Source of the DNA: Runella slithyformis DSM 19594
GTDB taxonomy: Bacteria > Bacteroidota > Bacteroidia > Cytophagales > Spirosomataceae
Reading direction: 5' to 3'
Assembly (NCBI RefSeq): GCF_000218895.1
Contig: NC_015703.1
Span: 1,177,501-1,241,500 of the forward strand
Length of the DNA: 64,000 nt
Shown piece by piece: positions 51,360 to 59,389 of this stretch. The translations under genes and the position numbers were made by a program. The notes below the pieces were generated by a model. That model had not been told where the DNA came from. It made no database searches and saw only the letters and a list, made by a program, of their open reading frames with translations. Position 1 is the stretch's first letter; the number at the start of each line of letters is the position of its first letter.

Positions 51360-52967
51360 CTATCGTTGACTGCTCACGCCGGCTGAATTAGCGACCGTCA
51401 CAGTCTCTTCTTCACCCTCTTCATCCGTCAGAATATTAAACGAAAAGTCCAGCGGATCGAAAGTATCCAGCAGTTTTCCTAAAAACAGGTGATCATTCAG
51501 GTAAAAGTTCAAAAAGTTATCACTCCGTTCCTGTAAACTTCCGTTAGGAAACAGTTTTGCCTTTAAGCCCAACAATTGATTTACTTCCGTTTCGTAATTG
51601 CGTTCTTCGGCTTTTTGAAGGCGCTTTTCTACATTTTCCAACGTATTAAGCACTTTTGTCTTTTCGGCGTTGACGGCCCCTTCCAGAGTTTTATCAATGG
51701 AAATGGCTTTATGTAAAATAGTTACGAACACTTCTTCAATGGCTTTCTTTTCCTGACTCAACTCTAACGATAACGTAGAAGTTTTCTCGACAAATGTTTT
51801 GCGCAGTTTTACATCATCCCAAAACAGTTCTTCTACCGTTACGCCCAATTTTTCGGCACGTTTTTGGCTGACGGAGTTGATGTACAGGGCAAAATTTCGC
51901 GGCAATAACATGGGAAAAGGCACGTCAAAACGGTCGAAGATCCCCTTTAGCTGCAACCAATAAGGCACTTCCGAGGGACCGCCGATGTAGGCTAAGTTGG
52001 GCAATATCACCTCCTGATACAACGGTCGCAATACCACATTGGGGCTGAACCGCTCGGGGTGTCGGCGCGCGGTGTCAATGATTTCTTCCTCTGAAAACGT
52101 CAGATCGCTGTTGAGCACCCGATATACTTCGCCATCTTTTACGATGCGCTCGCGCAGGCCGTCTTCCAGGTAAAAGAAATTGATCTCACGGGGTGTGATT
52201 TGCGTATGGTAGCCCTCGGCTTCCAGTTTTTGCGTGGTGGCATTGCTGATTTGGTGGGCTTCCCGGTGGAGAAGCTCAGCCTCAATCACGGGCAGAAACA
52301 ACCGCTTCAGTTCGGCATCATCTCCGTCGATGCATACCAAACCTTCGGCCCCGAACAATTCGTTCATATAACACCGCACGGCATCGGACAGGGTGTCGCA
52401 TTGCAAATAGGCTTTTTCAAAAACCGGTACCCGCTCAGGCAGGATTTTGAGTGCTTCGCCCAGTTCGCGGGGGGTCATGCGGCCTACGGCACCGCGCTGC
52501 TGCGTTTGCCAGGTATATTTTTTTCCAAATAGATTAAAGTAACTGATCTCCTCAAAATCATGGTCTTCCGTGGCCATCCAATAGACGGGCACAAACTTGG
52601 AGTCAGGATATGCGGCCTGTAATTTTCGGGCCAAATTGATGGTCGTGATGATCTTATAAATGACGTACAGCGGTCCCGTAAAAATATTTAACTGATGCCC
52701 CGTGGTCACGACGAACGTATTGGGATCATTCAAAAGGGCTAGTTCGGGTTTTACGGCGATATGTGTATACTGACGCTCAAGGGCTTTAACAAGTACGGTG
52801 CGATGCTCCGGCGAAAATCGGCTTTTGTCCTTTATTTGTTTTTCAAAATTGCTGAGAGTAGGAAAATGCCCATAAAAAGGCTGTAAATGAGCTTTTTGAG
52901 AGATGTAGTCTAAAAAAAGGGGGGGGAACGCGCCCGTTGTTTCAAGTGGTAAGGGTTGACAATGCAT
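51360..52967 (-). CDS. bshC: Bacillithiol biosynthesis cysteine-adding enzyme BshC
   Basis: About 535 residues from ATG 52967 (the ATG at 52988 would add seven residues). N-terminal PLETTGAFPPLFLDYISQK is typical of BshC, the TTGHQLNIFTGPLYVIYKIITTINLARKL region binds the nucleotide-like part, and WMATEDHDFEEISYF carries acidic residues conserved in the family. A long coiled coil is seen at about 410-490. The enzyme joins cysteine to GlcN-malate in bacillithiol synthesis. With ypdA (34.4 kb) it shows that the cell probably makes bacillithiol. Confidence 0.93.
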   Translation of the reverse strand: MHCQPLPLETTGAFPPLFLDYISQKAHLQPFYGHFPTLSNFEKQIKDKSRFSPEHRTVLVKALERQYTHIAVKPELALLNDPNTFVVTTGHQLNIFTGPLYVIYKIITTINLARKLQAAYPDSKFVPVYWMATEDHDFEEISYFNLFGKKYTWQTQQRGAVGRMTPRELGEALKILPERVPVFEKAYLQCDTLSDAVRCYMNELFGAEGLVCIDGDDAELKRLFLPVIEAELLHREAHQISNATTQKLEAEGYHTQITPREINFFYLEDGLRERIVKDGEVYRVLNSDLTFSEEEIIDTARRHPERFSPNVVLRPLYQEVILPNLAYIGGPSEVPYWLQLKGIFDRFDVPFPMLLPRNFALYINSVSQKRAEKLGVTVEELFWDDVKLRKTFVEKTSTLSLELSQEKKAIEEVFVTILHKAISIDKTLEGAVNAEKTKVLNTLENVEKRLQKAEERNYETEVNQLLGLKAKLFPNGSLQERSDNFLNFYLNDHLFLGKLLDTFDPLDFSFNILTDEEGEEETVTVANSAGVSSQR

Positions 52968-53093
52968 GTTTGAGGGAAAATTTGACATTAGACAGACACC
53001 GGATCAGTTCGCCAAAACGGTTAGACATTGAGCATCAACATTCCGCTTTCAAGTCTAAACACCTAAACGAAACACCTCTCCGTAAAGTTTCCC

Positions 53094-53101
53094 TATCTTT
53101 G
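53094..53101 (+). promoter_or_regulatory. Candidate -7 box before the dolichol-phosphate-mannose-like glycosyltransferase
   Basis: TATCTTTG, exact TAnnTTTG, 36 bases before the TTG start at 53137. The -33 part is not recognisable. Confidence 0.35.
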
Positions 53102-53136
53102 CAACTACTGCTCTTAAATCCTAAACCCCAATCCCT

Positions 53137-53820
53137 TTGAACATTATCGTCATTATCCCTGCCTACAACGAAGAGGAAGCCATTGGAGAGGTCATTGCCG
53201 AAATTCCGAAAGAATGGGTGCGGGAAATCGTCGTGGTCGACAATCGCTCTACCGACCAAACGGCTCTGCGCGCTGCCGAAGCGGGCGCTACCGTGGTGCA
53301 TGAGCCGCTGCCGGCGTATGGACAGGCGTGTTTGCGGGGGATGGCGTACGTTCAATCCCTCCCGCTTCCTCCCGATATCATTGTGTTTGTCGACGGCGAC
53401 TATTCTGATTATCCCGAACAGCTCCCCGATCTGGTGAAACCTATCCTCGACCAAAACTACGATATGGTTATCGGCTCACGGGCCTTGGGGAAGCGCGAAC
53501 GCGGCTCTATGACGCCCCAACAGGTATTCGGCAATTGGTTGGCTACGTTTCTGATGCGTTTGCTGTACGGCGTCAGTTATACCGATCTGGGCCCTTTCCG
53601 GGCCATCAAATGGGAGAAGCTTTTGGCCTTGGATATGCAGGACACGACCTACGGCTGGACGGTGGAAATGCAGCTTAAAGCCGCCAAACAGCGCATGAAA
53701 ACCATGGAAGTGCCCGTAAAGTACCGCAGGCGGATCGGTTTCTCAAAGATTTCGGGTACCCTGAAAGGTGTTATTCTGGCCGGTTATAAGATTATCACGA
53801 CCATTTTCAAGTATTGGTAA
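53137..53820 (+). CDS. GT2 family glycosyltransferase (DPM1/DolP-mannosyltransferase-like)
   Basis: 227 residues, beginning with TTG (53137) directly before NIIVIIPAYNEEEAIGEVI; no better start exists. Motifs: VVDNRSTDQTALRAAEAGA, DIIVFVDGDYSDYPEQLPDL (DxD metal site), YDMVIGSRALGKRERGSM, and YGWTVEMQLKAAKQRMKTMEVPVKYRRR. It belongs to the dolichyl-phosphate mannosyltransferase-like subgroup that loads a polyprenyl phosphate or modifies surface glycans. There is no C-terminal membrane domain, so it may act with another protein; the next small gene encodes a membrane protein. Confidence 0.88.
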   Translation: MNIIVIIPAYNEEEAIGEVIAEIPKEWVREIVVVDNRSTDQTALRAAEAGATVVHEPLPAYGQACLRGMAYVQSLPLPPDIIVFVDGDYSDYPEQLPDLVKPILDQNYDMVIGSRALGKRERGSMTPQQVFGNWLATFLMRLLYGVSYTDLGPFRAIKWEKLLALDMQDTTYGWTVEMQLKAAKQRMKTMEVPVKYRRRIGFSKISGTLKGVILAGYKIITTIFKYW

Positions 53821-53873
53821 AACACACAGGTTTCTACCGATTTATCCTGTAATTTTGCGAAAAATTACAAAAG

Positions 53874-54131
53874 ATGTCCCAACGCATTATCATAGACGTT
53901 CTTGGCTGGATAGGCTCGGTATTGGTGGTCGCGGCATACGCACTCAATATCAGCGGCCGTTTGCATCCTAATTCTAACTTTTACCTGTGGGCCAACCTGA
54001 TCGGCAGCGTTTGTCTGATCGTCAATACGCTGTTTCACGACGCCATTCCCTCCGCCGTGGTCAACATCGTCTGGGTCGGAATTGCAATTTGGGGCATGGT
54101 GAGAAGGGGGAAGGAAAGCAATGCTTCTTAA
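53874..54131 (+). CDS. Small CBU_0592-like membrane protein
   Basis: 85 residues with three hydrophobic segments (VLGWIGSVLVVAAYALNI, LWANLIGSVCLIVNTLF, AVVNIVWVGIAIWGMV). It fits the CBU_0592-like family of short membrane proteins; function unknown. It follows the glycosyltransferase after 53 bp and ends before the aspartokinase gene. Confidence 0.8.
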   Translation: MSQRIIIDVLGWIGSVLVVAAYALNISGRLHPNSNFYLWANLIGSVCLIVNTLFHDAIPSAVVNIVWVGIAIWGMVRRGKESNAS

Positions 54132-54185
54132 AAAAGTCAGAGTATACAACAAAAATTCACCGGTACATTAATTTAATATACAACA

Positions 54186-55544
54186 ATGCAAGTTTGGAAA
54201 TTTGGCGGAACGTCGGTAGGAAAGCCCGAACGGATGCACTCAATCAGAACGCTTATCACGGCCGACAGCGGTCGTAAAATTGTGGTATTGTCGGCCCTGT
54301 CGGGTACGACCAATGCGTTGATTTCGATGGGAGAGTCGGCCAAGGCCAACAACGAAGCCGAAGTACAGGAAAAAATAGAGGCCCTGAAAGTACATTACGA
54401 TGCGTTCATCCAAGAACTATACAGCACCGAAGACAGTCTGAAAAAAGGACAGGCCATCGTCGATAATGAATTCAATTTCATTCGTTCGGTCCTGAAAAGT
54501 CGCCCGTTTACCCTCAAGCAGGACAAAGAATTGGTGGCGCAGGGTGAAATCATGAGTACCCAACTGTTTCAGGGCTATCTGGAAGAACAGGGCGAAAGCT
54601 CCGTATTGCTGCCGGCGCTTGATTTTATGCGCATTGACACCGACGGCGAACCCGAATTGGAAACCATTGAAGCGCTTTTGGGCGATATGCTGGACCACCA
54701 GACCGACAAACAGCTCATCATTACGCAGGGATTCATTTGCCGCAACCCTCGCGGTGAAGTGGACAACCTCAAACGCGGCGGCTCGGACTATACCGCGTCA
54801 TTGATCGGCGGTGCCATTCGGGCCGAAGAGATCCAGATCTGGACCGACATCGACGGAATGCACAACAATGATCCACGCATTGTAAAGCGTACGTTCCCGA
54901 TCCGTGAGCTCACTTTTGAAGAAGCCGCCGAACTGGCGTATTTCGGGGCTAAAATTCTGCACCCAAGCACTATCACGCCCGCCAAAATGCGCGGTGTACC
55001 CGTGCGTTTGAAAAACACGATGGAGCCGCAGGCCTTCGGTACGTTGATTGCCACCACCACCACCGACCGCGAGATCAAGGCCATTGCCGCCAAAGACGGC
55101 CTTACGGCTATCTACATTCACTCAACGCGTATGCTGAATGCCTACGGTTTTCTGCGTCGGGTGTTTGAAATCTTTGAGAAATACAAAACGCCCGTCGATA
55201 TGATCACGACCTCCGAAGTGTCGGTCTCGGTCACCATCGACAATGATACGAACCTAGCCGAGATCACCGCTGAGTTGAGTGAGATCGCTGACTTGGAAGA
55301 ACACGACCGCGATCTGTCCATTATCTGCATCGTGGGTGATTTTAAAGCCGACAAAGAAGGCATTGCCCTGAAAGTATTCGACGCCATGAAACACATCCCG
55401 ATCCGAATGATTTCGTACGGTGCGTCAGAGCATAACCTGTCGATCCTGGTGTGGACCAAAGATAAAGCCGATGCGCTGAATGTGCTCAATGAGCGCTTAT
55501 TCTACTACGAAGATGCCATGAAGAATATTTTCACGGCTCAGTAG
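54186..55544 (+). CDS. lysC: Aspartate kinase (monofunctional)
   Basis: 452 residues. Kinase domain: MQVWKFGGTSVGKPERM (P-loop-like), VVLSALSGTTNALI, TQGFICRN...LKRGGSDYTASLIG (substrate binding) and IWTDIDGMHNNDPRIVK. Two ACT domains in the C-terminus (IYIHSTRMLNAYGFLRRVFEIFEKY and LSIICIVGDFKADKEGIALK). It phosphorylates aspartate, opening the pathway to lysine/DAP, threonine and methionine; the ACT pair implies feedback control. It is not fused to homoserine dehydrogenase. The REP-rich transposase region begins 20 bp downstream. Confidence 0.93.
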   Translation: MQVWKFGGTSVGKPERMHSIRTLITADSGRKIVVLSALSGTTNALISMGESAKANNEAEVQEKIEALKVHYDAFIQELYSTEDSLKKGQAIVDNEFNFIRSVLKSRPFTLKQDKELVAQGEIMSTQLFQGYLEEQGESSVLLPALDFMRIDTDGEPELETIEALLGDMLDHQTDKQLIITQGFICRNPRGEVDNLKRGGSDYTASLIGGAIRAEEIQIWTDIDGMHNNDPRIVKRTFPIRELTFEEAAELAYFGAKILHPSTITPAKMRGVPVRLKNTMEPQAFGTLIATTTTDREIKAIAAKDGLTAIYIHSTRMLNAYGFLRRVFEIFEKYKTPVDMITTSEVSVSVTIDNDTNLAEITAELSEIADLEEHDRDLSIICIVGDFKADKEGIALKVFDAMKHIPIRMISYGASEHNLSILVWTKDKADALNVLNERLFYYEDAMKNIFTAQ

Positions 55545-55565
55545 TGGAATTTTACCTTTGCTATG

Positions 55566-56200
55566 GTCAGGGCTAAAGCCCTTCACATTGTAGAGATGCC
55601 GGCTCCCCCGGCCTAAAGGCCGGAGTTAAAAGAGCAGGCAAGACAGCGAGTACACGCCTCCCAAAAAACCCGTGCCTTCGAGCCGGGGAAAGAGCAGGCA
55701 AGACAGCGAGTACACGCCTCCCAAAACCCCGTGCCTTCAGGCCGGGGAAGAGCAGGCAAGACAGAGAGTACACGCCTCCCAAAAACCCCGTGCCTTCAGG
55801 CCGGGGAAGAGCAGGCAAGACAGAGAGTACACGCCTCCCAAAAAACCCGTGCCTTCAGGCCGGGGAAAGAGCAGGCAAGACAGAGAGTACACGCCTCCCA
55901 AAACCCCGTGCCTTCAGGCCGGGGAAGAGCAGGCAAGACAGAGAGTACACGCCTCCCAAAACCCCGTGCCTTCAGGCCGGGGAAGAGCAGGCAAGACAGA
56001 GAGTACACGCCTCCCAAAACCCCGTGCCTTCAGGCCGGGGAAAGAGCAGGCAAGACAGAGAGTACACGCCTCCCAAAAACCCCGTGCCTTCAGGCCGGGG
56101 AAAGAGCAGGCAAGACAGAGAGTACACGCCTCCCAAAACCCCGTGCCTTCAGGCCGGGGAAAGAGCAGGCAAGAAATAACACAAGGGCTTTAGCCCTGAC
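55566..56200. repeat. Repeat module 1 bounded by 18-bp inverted repeats
   Basis: Bounded on the left by GTCAGGGCTAAAGCCCTT (55566-55583) and on the right by its exact complement AAGGGCTTTAGCCCTGAC (56183-56200). Inside the left edge is a second palindrome CCGGCCTAAAGGCCGG (55608-55623), then a tandem array. The boundary sequence itself forms a 6-bp hairpin (AGGGCT-AA-AGCCCT). The module lies between the aspartokinase gene and the transposase gene. Confidence 0.85.
55632..56175. repeat. Tandem array of about nine 58-60 bp units
   Basis: Units start at GAGCAGGCAAGACAG near 55632, 55692, 55750, 55809, 55869, 55927, 55985, 56044 and 56104, with a partial tenth at 56163. They differ mostly in the length of an A-run after CCTCCC and of the A-run after GGGG, plus GCGAG/GAGAG variants. 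Each unit contains the imperfect palindrome CCCCGTGCCTTCAGGCCGGG, a version of the CCGGCCTAAAGGCCGG hairpin at the module edge. Unit length is not a multiple of three, so apparent open frames across it are not genes. Confidence 0.9.
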
Positions 56201-56213
56201 AAAACAACGTACT

Positions 56214-56648
56214 ATGGCTTTCGTCAAAATATGGATTCATGCAGTTTGGGGAACCAAAAATCGTGACGGCCTTCTTGAAAAAGGCAAACGTGAAAAATTG
56301 TTTGCCCATATTAGAGAAAATGCCCGCGCAAAAGACATCTATATAGATTTTATCAACGGTGTGGAAGACCATATTCATTGCTTGTTAACGCTCAATGCCG
56401 ATGCAACAATGGCAAAGACCATGCAACTCATTAAAGGGGAAGCTGCTTATTGGGCTAATCAGGAACAATTGTTTCATAAAAAACTTTATTGGGCGGATGA
56501 ATATTATGCTGTATCAGTCAGCGAATCGCAAATTGAAAAAGTAAGAGCGTATATTCGCAACCAGGAAGAGCATCATCGAAAAAAGACCTTTGCCGAAGAA
56601 TGTCAGGAGTTCATAAGCAAATATGGATTCTATGTAAATCAGGGCTAA
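56214..56648 (+). CDS. Y1 HUH transposase, IS200-like / RAYT-like (REP-associated tyrosine transposase)
   Basis: 144 residues from ATG 56214 (MAFVKIWIHAVWGTKNRDG). Transposase_17 (Y1_Tnp) domain: the HUH metal motif is HIH in NGVEDHIHCLLTL, and the catalytic tyrosine is in KVRAYIRNQEEHHRKKTF. Enzymes of this class cut single-stranded DNA beside hairpins and attach to it through Tyr. There is no tnpB or second gene. It is flanked on both sides by palindromic repeat modules (55566-56200 and 56639-56930), and its last codons (Gln-Gly-stop) are inside the right-hand boundary repeat. This arrangement points to a REP-mobilising, domesticated transposase rather than an ordinary IS200. An upstream frame through the repeats is open but not real coding. 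Confidence 0.9.
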   Translation: MAFVKIWIHAVWGTKNRDGLLEKGKREKLFAHIRENARAKDIYIDFINGVEDHIHCLLTLNADATMAKTMQLIKGEAAYWANQEQLFHKKLYWADEYYAVSVSESQIEKVRAYIRNQEEHHRKKTFAEECQEFISKYGFYVNQG

Positions 56649-56930
56649 AGCCCTTAATAGTCGTAGAGACCCCGACAACCCCGGCCTAAAGGCCGGAGTT
56701 AAAAGAGCAGGCAACGAAGCGAGTATACGCCCCCCAAACCCCGTGCCTTCAGGCCGGGGGAAGCACAGGCAACGCAGAGAGTCAGAGAGTGGACGCCTCC
56801 TCAAACCTCTCGCTTAAAGGCCGGAGTTAAAAGAGCAGGCAACGCAGCGAGTATACGTCTCCCCAAACCCCGTGCCTTCAGGCCGGGGAAGAATAAGACA
56901 AACGCACCACTCAAGGGCTTTAGCCCTGAC
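56639..56930. repeat. Repeat module 2 (right of the transposase)
   Basis: Starts with TCAGGGCTAAAGCCCTT (56639-56655) and ends with AAGGGCTTTAGCCCTGAC (56913-56930), again inverted. Inside are the CCGGCCTAAAGGCCGG hairpin (56681-56696) and three diverged units of the array (near 56705, 56761 and 56833), with GCAACG in place of GCAAGAC. The stop codon of the transposase (56646-56648) lies in the left boundary. Confidence 0.85.
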
Positions 56931-56945
56931 GATAGCCGCGAATAT

Positions 56946-56995
56946 GTCAGGGCTAAATACCGACTGCACCGACCAAAAAGCCGGAGTTAAAAGAG
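56946..56995. repeat. Degenerate third module
   Basis: GTCAGGGCTAAA (56946-56957) followed 28 bases later by AGCCGGAGTTAAAAGAG, the usual sequence after the CCGG hairpin. The hairpin's left half has decayed (ACCGACC) and no right boundary is present, so this is a truncated copy. Confidence 0.6.
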
Positions 56996-57010
56996 GAATA
57001 AACAACAATG

Positions 57011-57034
57011 GCTGAATCGATATTTCGATTCAGC
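57011..57034. terminator. 10-bp hairpin upstream of serS
   Basis: GCTGAATCGA (57011-57020), loop TATT, TCGATTCAGC (57025-57034), 23 bases before the serS ATG. It may be a leader hairpin of serS or end transcription from the repeat region; no T-run. Confidence 0.45.
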
Positions 57035-57056
57035 TCTTACAAATTAATGATTTACA

Positions 57057-58325
57057 ATGCTACAACTGAATTTTATCCGTGAAAACCGCGACCTGACAAT
57101 CACGGGTTTAGAACGCAAATATTTTAAAGGAGCTGCCGAAGCCGTTGACAGACTTTTGGGATTGGACAGACAGCGCCGCGATACCCAAGGGGAACTCGAT
57201 GCCACGTTATCCCAATCCAATACCCTGGCTAAGCAAATCGGGCAGTTGATGAAGGAAGGAAAAAGGGAGGAGGCTGAAGCCGCCAAGTCCCAAACCGCCA
57301 CGCTGAAAACACGCGCCAAAGCCCTGGAAGAGAGCCTTAAAGAAGTTGAGGTACAATTACAGGCTACGTTGGTCCTGTTGCCCAACCTTCCCCACGAAAG
57401 CGTGCCGCCGGGCCGCACCCCCGAAGAAAACGTAGAAGTGTACACGTGGGGCGAAAAGCCTAACCTACCGGAAGGCTCCAAGCCACATTGGGAACTGATC
57501 GAGCAATACGACATTATTGATTTCAAACTCGGCACCAAGATCACGGGCGCGGGTTTTCCCGTATACAAAGGCAAAGGTGCGCGGTTGCAGCGGGCCATGA
57601 TTCAGTTTTTTCTGGACCAAGCGGTGGAAGCAGGCTATCTGGAAATTCAGCCGCCGATTCTCATCAATGCCGAATCAGGCTTTGGTACGGGGCAGTTGCC
57701 CGACAAAGAGGGCCAAATGTACCACGCCACCGCCGACGACCTGTACCTGATCCCGACCGCCGAAGTGCCGATCACCAACCTGTACCGCGACGTCATCGTG
57801 GCCGAAAACGACCTTCCGATCAAAAATGTAGGCTATACGCCCTGTTTTCGCCGTGAGGCGGGCAGCTGGGGTGCACACGTGCGCGGCCTGAACCGCTTGC
57901 ATCAGTTTGACAAGGTAGAGATCGTACAGGTACGCAAAGCCGAAGAATCGTATCAGGCACTCGACGAAATGGCCGAGCACGTCAAAGGACTGCTTCAAAA
58001 GTTGGAATTGCCCTTCCGCATCATCCGTCTTTGCGGCGGTGATATGGGCTTTACGTCGGCGTTGACGTTTGATTTTGAAGTGTGGTCGGCGGCGCAGGCC
58101 CGCTGGCTGGAATGCAGCTCAGTCTCTAACTTTGAGACCTACCAGGCCAATCGCCTGAAGCTGCGCTATAAAACCGAAGGCAAAACGCAACTGCTTCATA
58201 CCCTCAACGGCTCGGCGCTGGCATTGCCCCGCATCCTGGCGGCATTGCTCGAAAACAACCAAACGCCCGAAGGTATTCGCATTCCAAAGGCATTGGTGCC
58301 GTATTGTGGCTTTGAAATGATTTAA
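57057..58325 (+). CDS. serS: Serine-tRNA ligase
   Basis: 422 residues. N-terminal coiled-coil arm (residues ~25-100, DRQRRDTQGELDATLSQSNTL...), then the class II core: motif 1 region GARLQRAMIQFFLDQAVEAGYLEIQPP, motif 2 CFRREAGSWGAHVRGLNRLHQFDKVE, and motif 3 LNGSALALPRILAALLENNQ. It charges tRNA-Ser. Length is typical. It starts directly after the repeat/transposase region and ends in two terminator hairpins. Confidence 0.96.
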   Translation: MLQLNFIRENRDLTITGLERKYFKGAAEAVDRLLGLDRQRRDTQGELDATLSQSNTLAKQIGQLMKEGKREEAEAAKSQTATLKTRAKALEESLKEVEVQLQATLVLLPNLPHESVPPGRTPEENVEVYTWGEKPNLPEGSKPHWELIEQYDIIDFKLGTKITGAGFPVYKGKGARLQRAMIQFFLDQAVEAGYLEIQPPILINAESGFGTGQLPDKEGQMYHATADDLYLIPTAEVPITNLYRDVIVAENDLPIKNVGYTPCFRREAGSWGAHVRGLNRLHQFDKVEIVQVRKAEESYQALDEMAEHVKGLLQKLELPFRIIRLCGGDMGFTSALTFDFEVWSAAQARWLECSSVSNFETYQANRLKLRYKTEGKTQLLHTLNGSALALPRILAALLENNQTPEGIRIPKALVPYCGFEMI

Positions 58326-58337
58326 TAAATTAAGGCC

Positions 58338-58401
58338 GGGCCGGTTGTCTTAACCGGCCCCCTTGCTTCTTGGTGTCGGTTAGGAACAACCGGCACTTTT
58401 T
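58338..58401 (+). terminator. Two hairpins terminating serS
   Basis: GGGCCGGTT/AACCGGCCC (58338-58346 with 58352-58360) and GTGTCGGTT/AACCGGCAC (58373-58381 with 58388-58396, one G-U), the latter followed by TTTTT. The T-run touches the stop codon of the convergent GH43-like gene. Confidence 0.85.
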
Positions 58402-59330
58402 CACAATTTTTTCAGCGACTCCAGCAAAGACGGTGACACCTTAAACGCCGTTCCATGGCGTATTCCTTCCGGAAACTTGACCTGATCCGATACATCTTCC
58501 CAGGTTTTCATGTCTTTTGAGCGCACAGCTCCGTATGTGTGTTGGGTATATTTATCGAAATACACGTAGACATATTCTCCTATTTCAATGGCCGTTGGGC
58601 CTTCGGCCCAGTAATCGCCCGTGATCGGCGCTGAAACCTGCGTCGGAAAAGGTCCTAATGCACTGTTGGCCTTCGTGATACGGATATTTTTCTCGGCGGG
58701 TTTCGGATTTTCATTTTTCAGAAACATATAATACTCTTTTCCCTTCTCAAAAATCGTTGCATCAATCACGCTGAAATCAGGATTAAAGTACATTTTTGTT
58801 TCACTGAAAGTCTTGAAGTCGGGCGTGGTCACGTAATACATACGGTGATTGAGGCCTTTTTCTTTTTCGGAATCAGCCACGTCACGGTGTCTTCCCGGAA
58901 TAGTAGTAGCCCAGAAGATCAGAAACTGTTTCGTTTTTTTATCGTACGCAATTTCGGGTGCCCAACTGTTTTTGGCCGTGGGCTCGTGTTCCATGACCGA
59001 AATCGCCTTTTGTTCTGACCAATTGACCAAGTCTTTGGACGATGCATAGCCCACGATTTTATCCCACCAACCGCTCGTCCACACCATGTGAAAGGTGCCG
59101 CTTTTGTCCTGATAGATGCACGGGTCGCGCATGAGTTTATCTTTTCCGATAGCGGGCGGCAGAAAAGACCTCCCTTCTTTCAATGCCTGCCACGTCAGGC
59201 CGTCGGTGCTGTAGGCAAAGTGAAGCCCGTCTTCTCCGTTCCCGGTAAAGTACGAAAAAAGATAAGCGTCTTTTTGGGCCATCGTACTGAAAGACATTAC
59301 AATCAAAAGGAATAATAATCTGATTTTCAT
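58401..59330 (-). CDS. Exported glycoside hydrolase family 43-like protein
   Basis: 309 residues from ATG 59330 (MKIRLLFLLIVMSFSTMAQ signal); a start at 59366 would add 12 residues. Five-bladed beta-propeller character: DPCIYQDKSGTFHMVWTSGWWD (first Asp), SWAPEIAYDKKTKQFLIFW (Trp-Ala-Pro-Glu, typical of GH43/GH32), SVIDATIFEKGKEYYMFLKNE and YWAEGPTAIEIGEYVYVYFDKY (catalytic-type Glu). Such enzymes cleave arabinose or xylose side chains of plant polysaccharides. No SusCD genes are nearby, so substrate is open. Confidence 0.85.
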   Translation of the reverse strand: MKIRLLFLLIVMSFSTMAQKDAYLFSYFTGNGEDGLHFAYSTDGLTWQALKEGRSFLPPAIGKDKLMRDPCIYQDKSGTFHMVWTSGWWDKIVGYASSKDLVNWSEQKAISVMEHEPTAKNSWAPEIAYDKKTKQFLIFWATTIPGRHRDVADSEKEKGLNHRMYYVTTPDFKTFSETKMYFNPDFSVIDATIFEKGKEYYMFLKNENPKPAEKNIRITKANSALGPFPTQVSAPITGDYWAEGPTAIEIGEYVYVYFDKYTQHTYGAVRSKDMKTWEDVSDQVKFPEGIRHGTAFKVSPSLLESLKKL

Positions 59331-59389
59331 TGGGTATAGGTTGAGGAGTACCATTTTATTTTTCAACAGTTTTTCCGTAACGGAAAGGA

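Noticed and set aside
55632-56175. CRISPR array
   Set aside because: Units are contiguous, without unique spacers, and no cas gene is nearby.
55672-56648. Long open frames running through the tandem repeats, one of them in frame with the transposase
   Set aside because: They arise because the 58-60 bp units contain no stop in some frames; all three forward frames give the same low-complexity peptide. The transposase ATG at 56214 has the family N-terminus.
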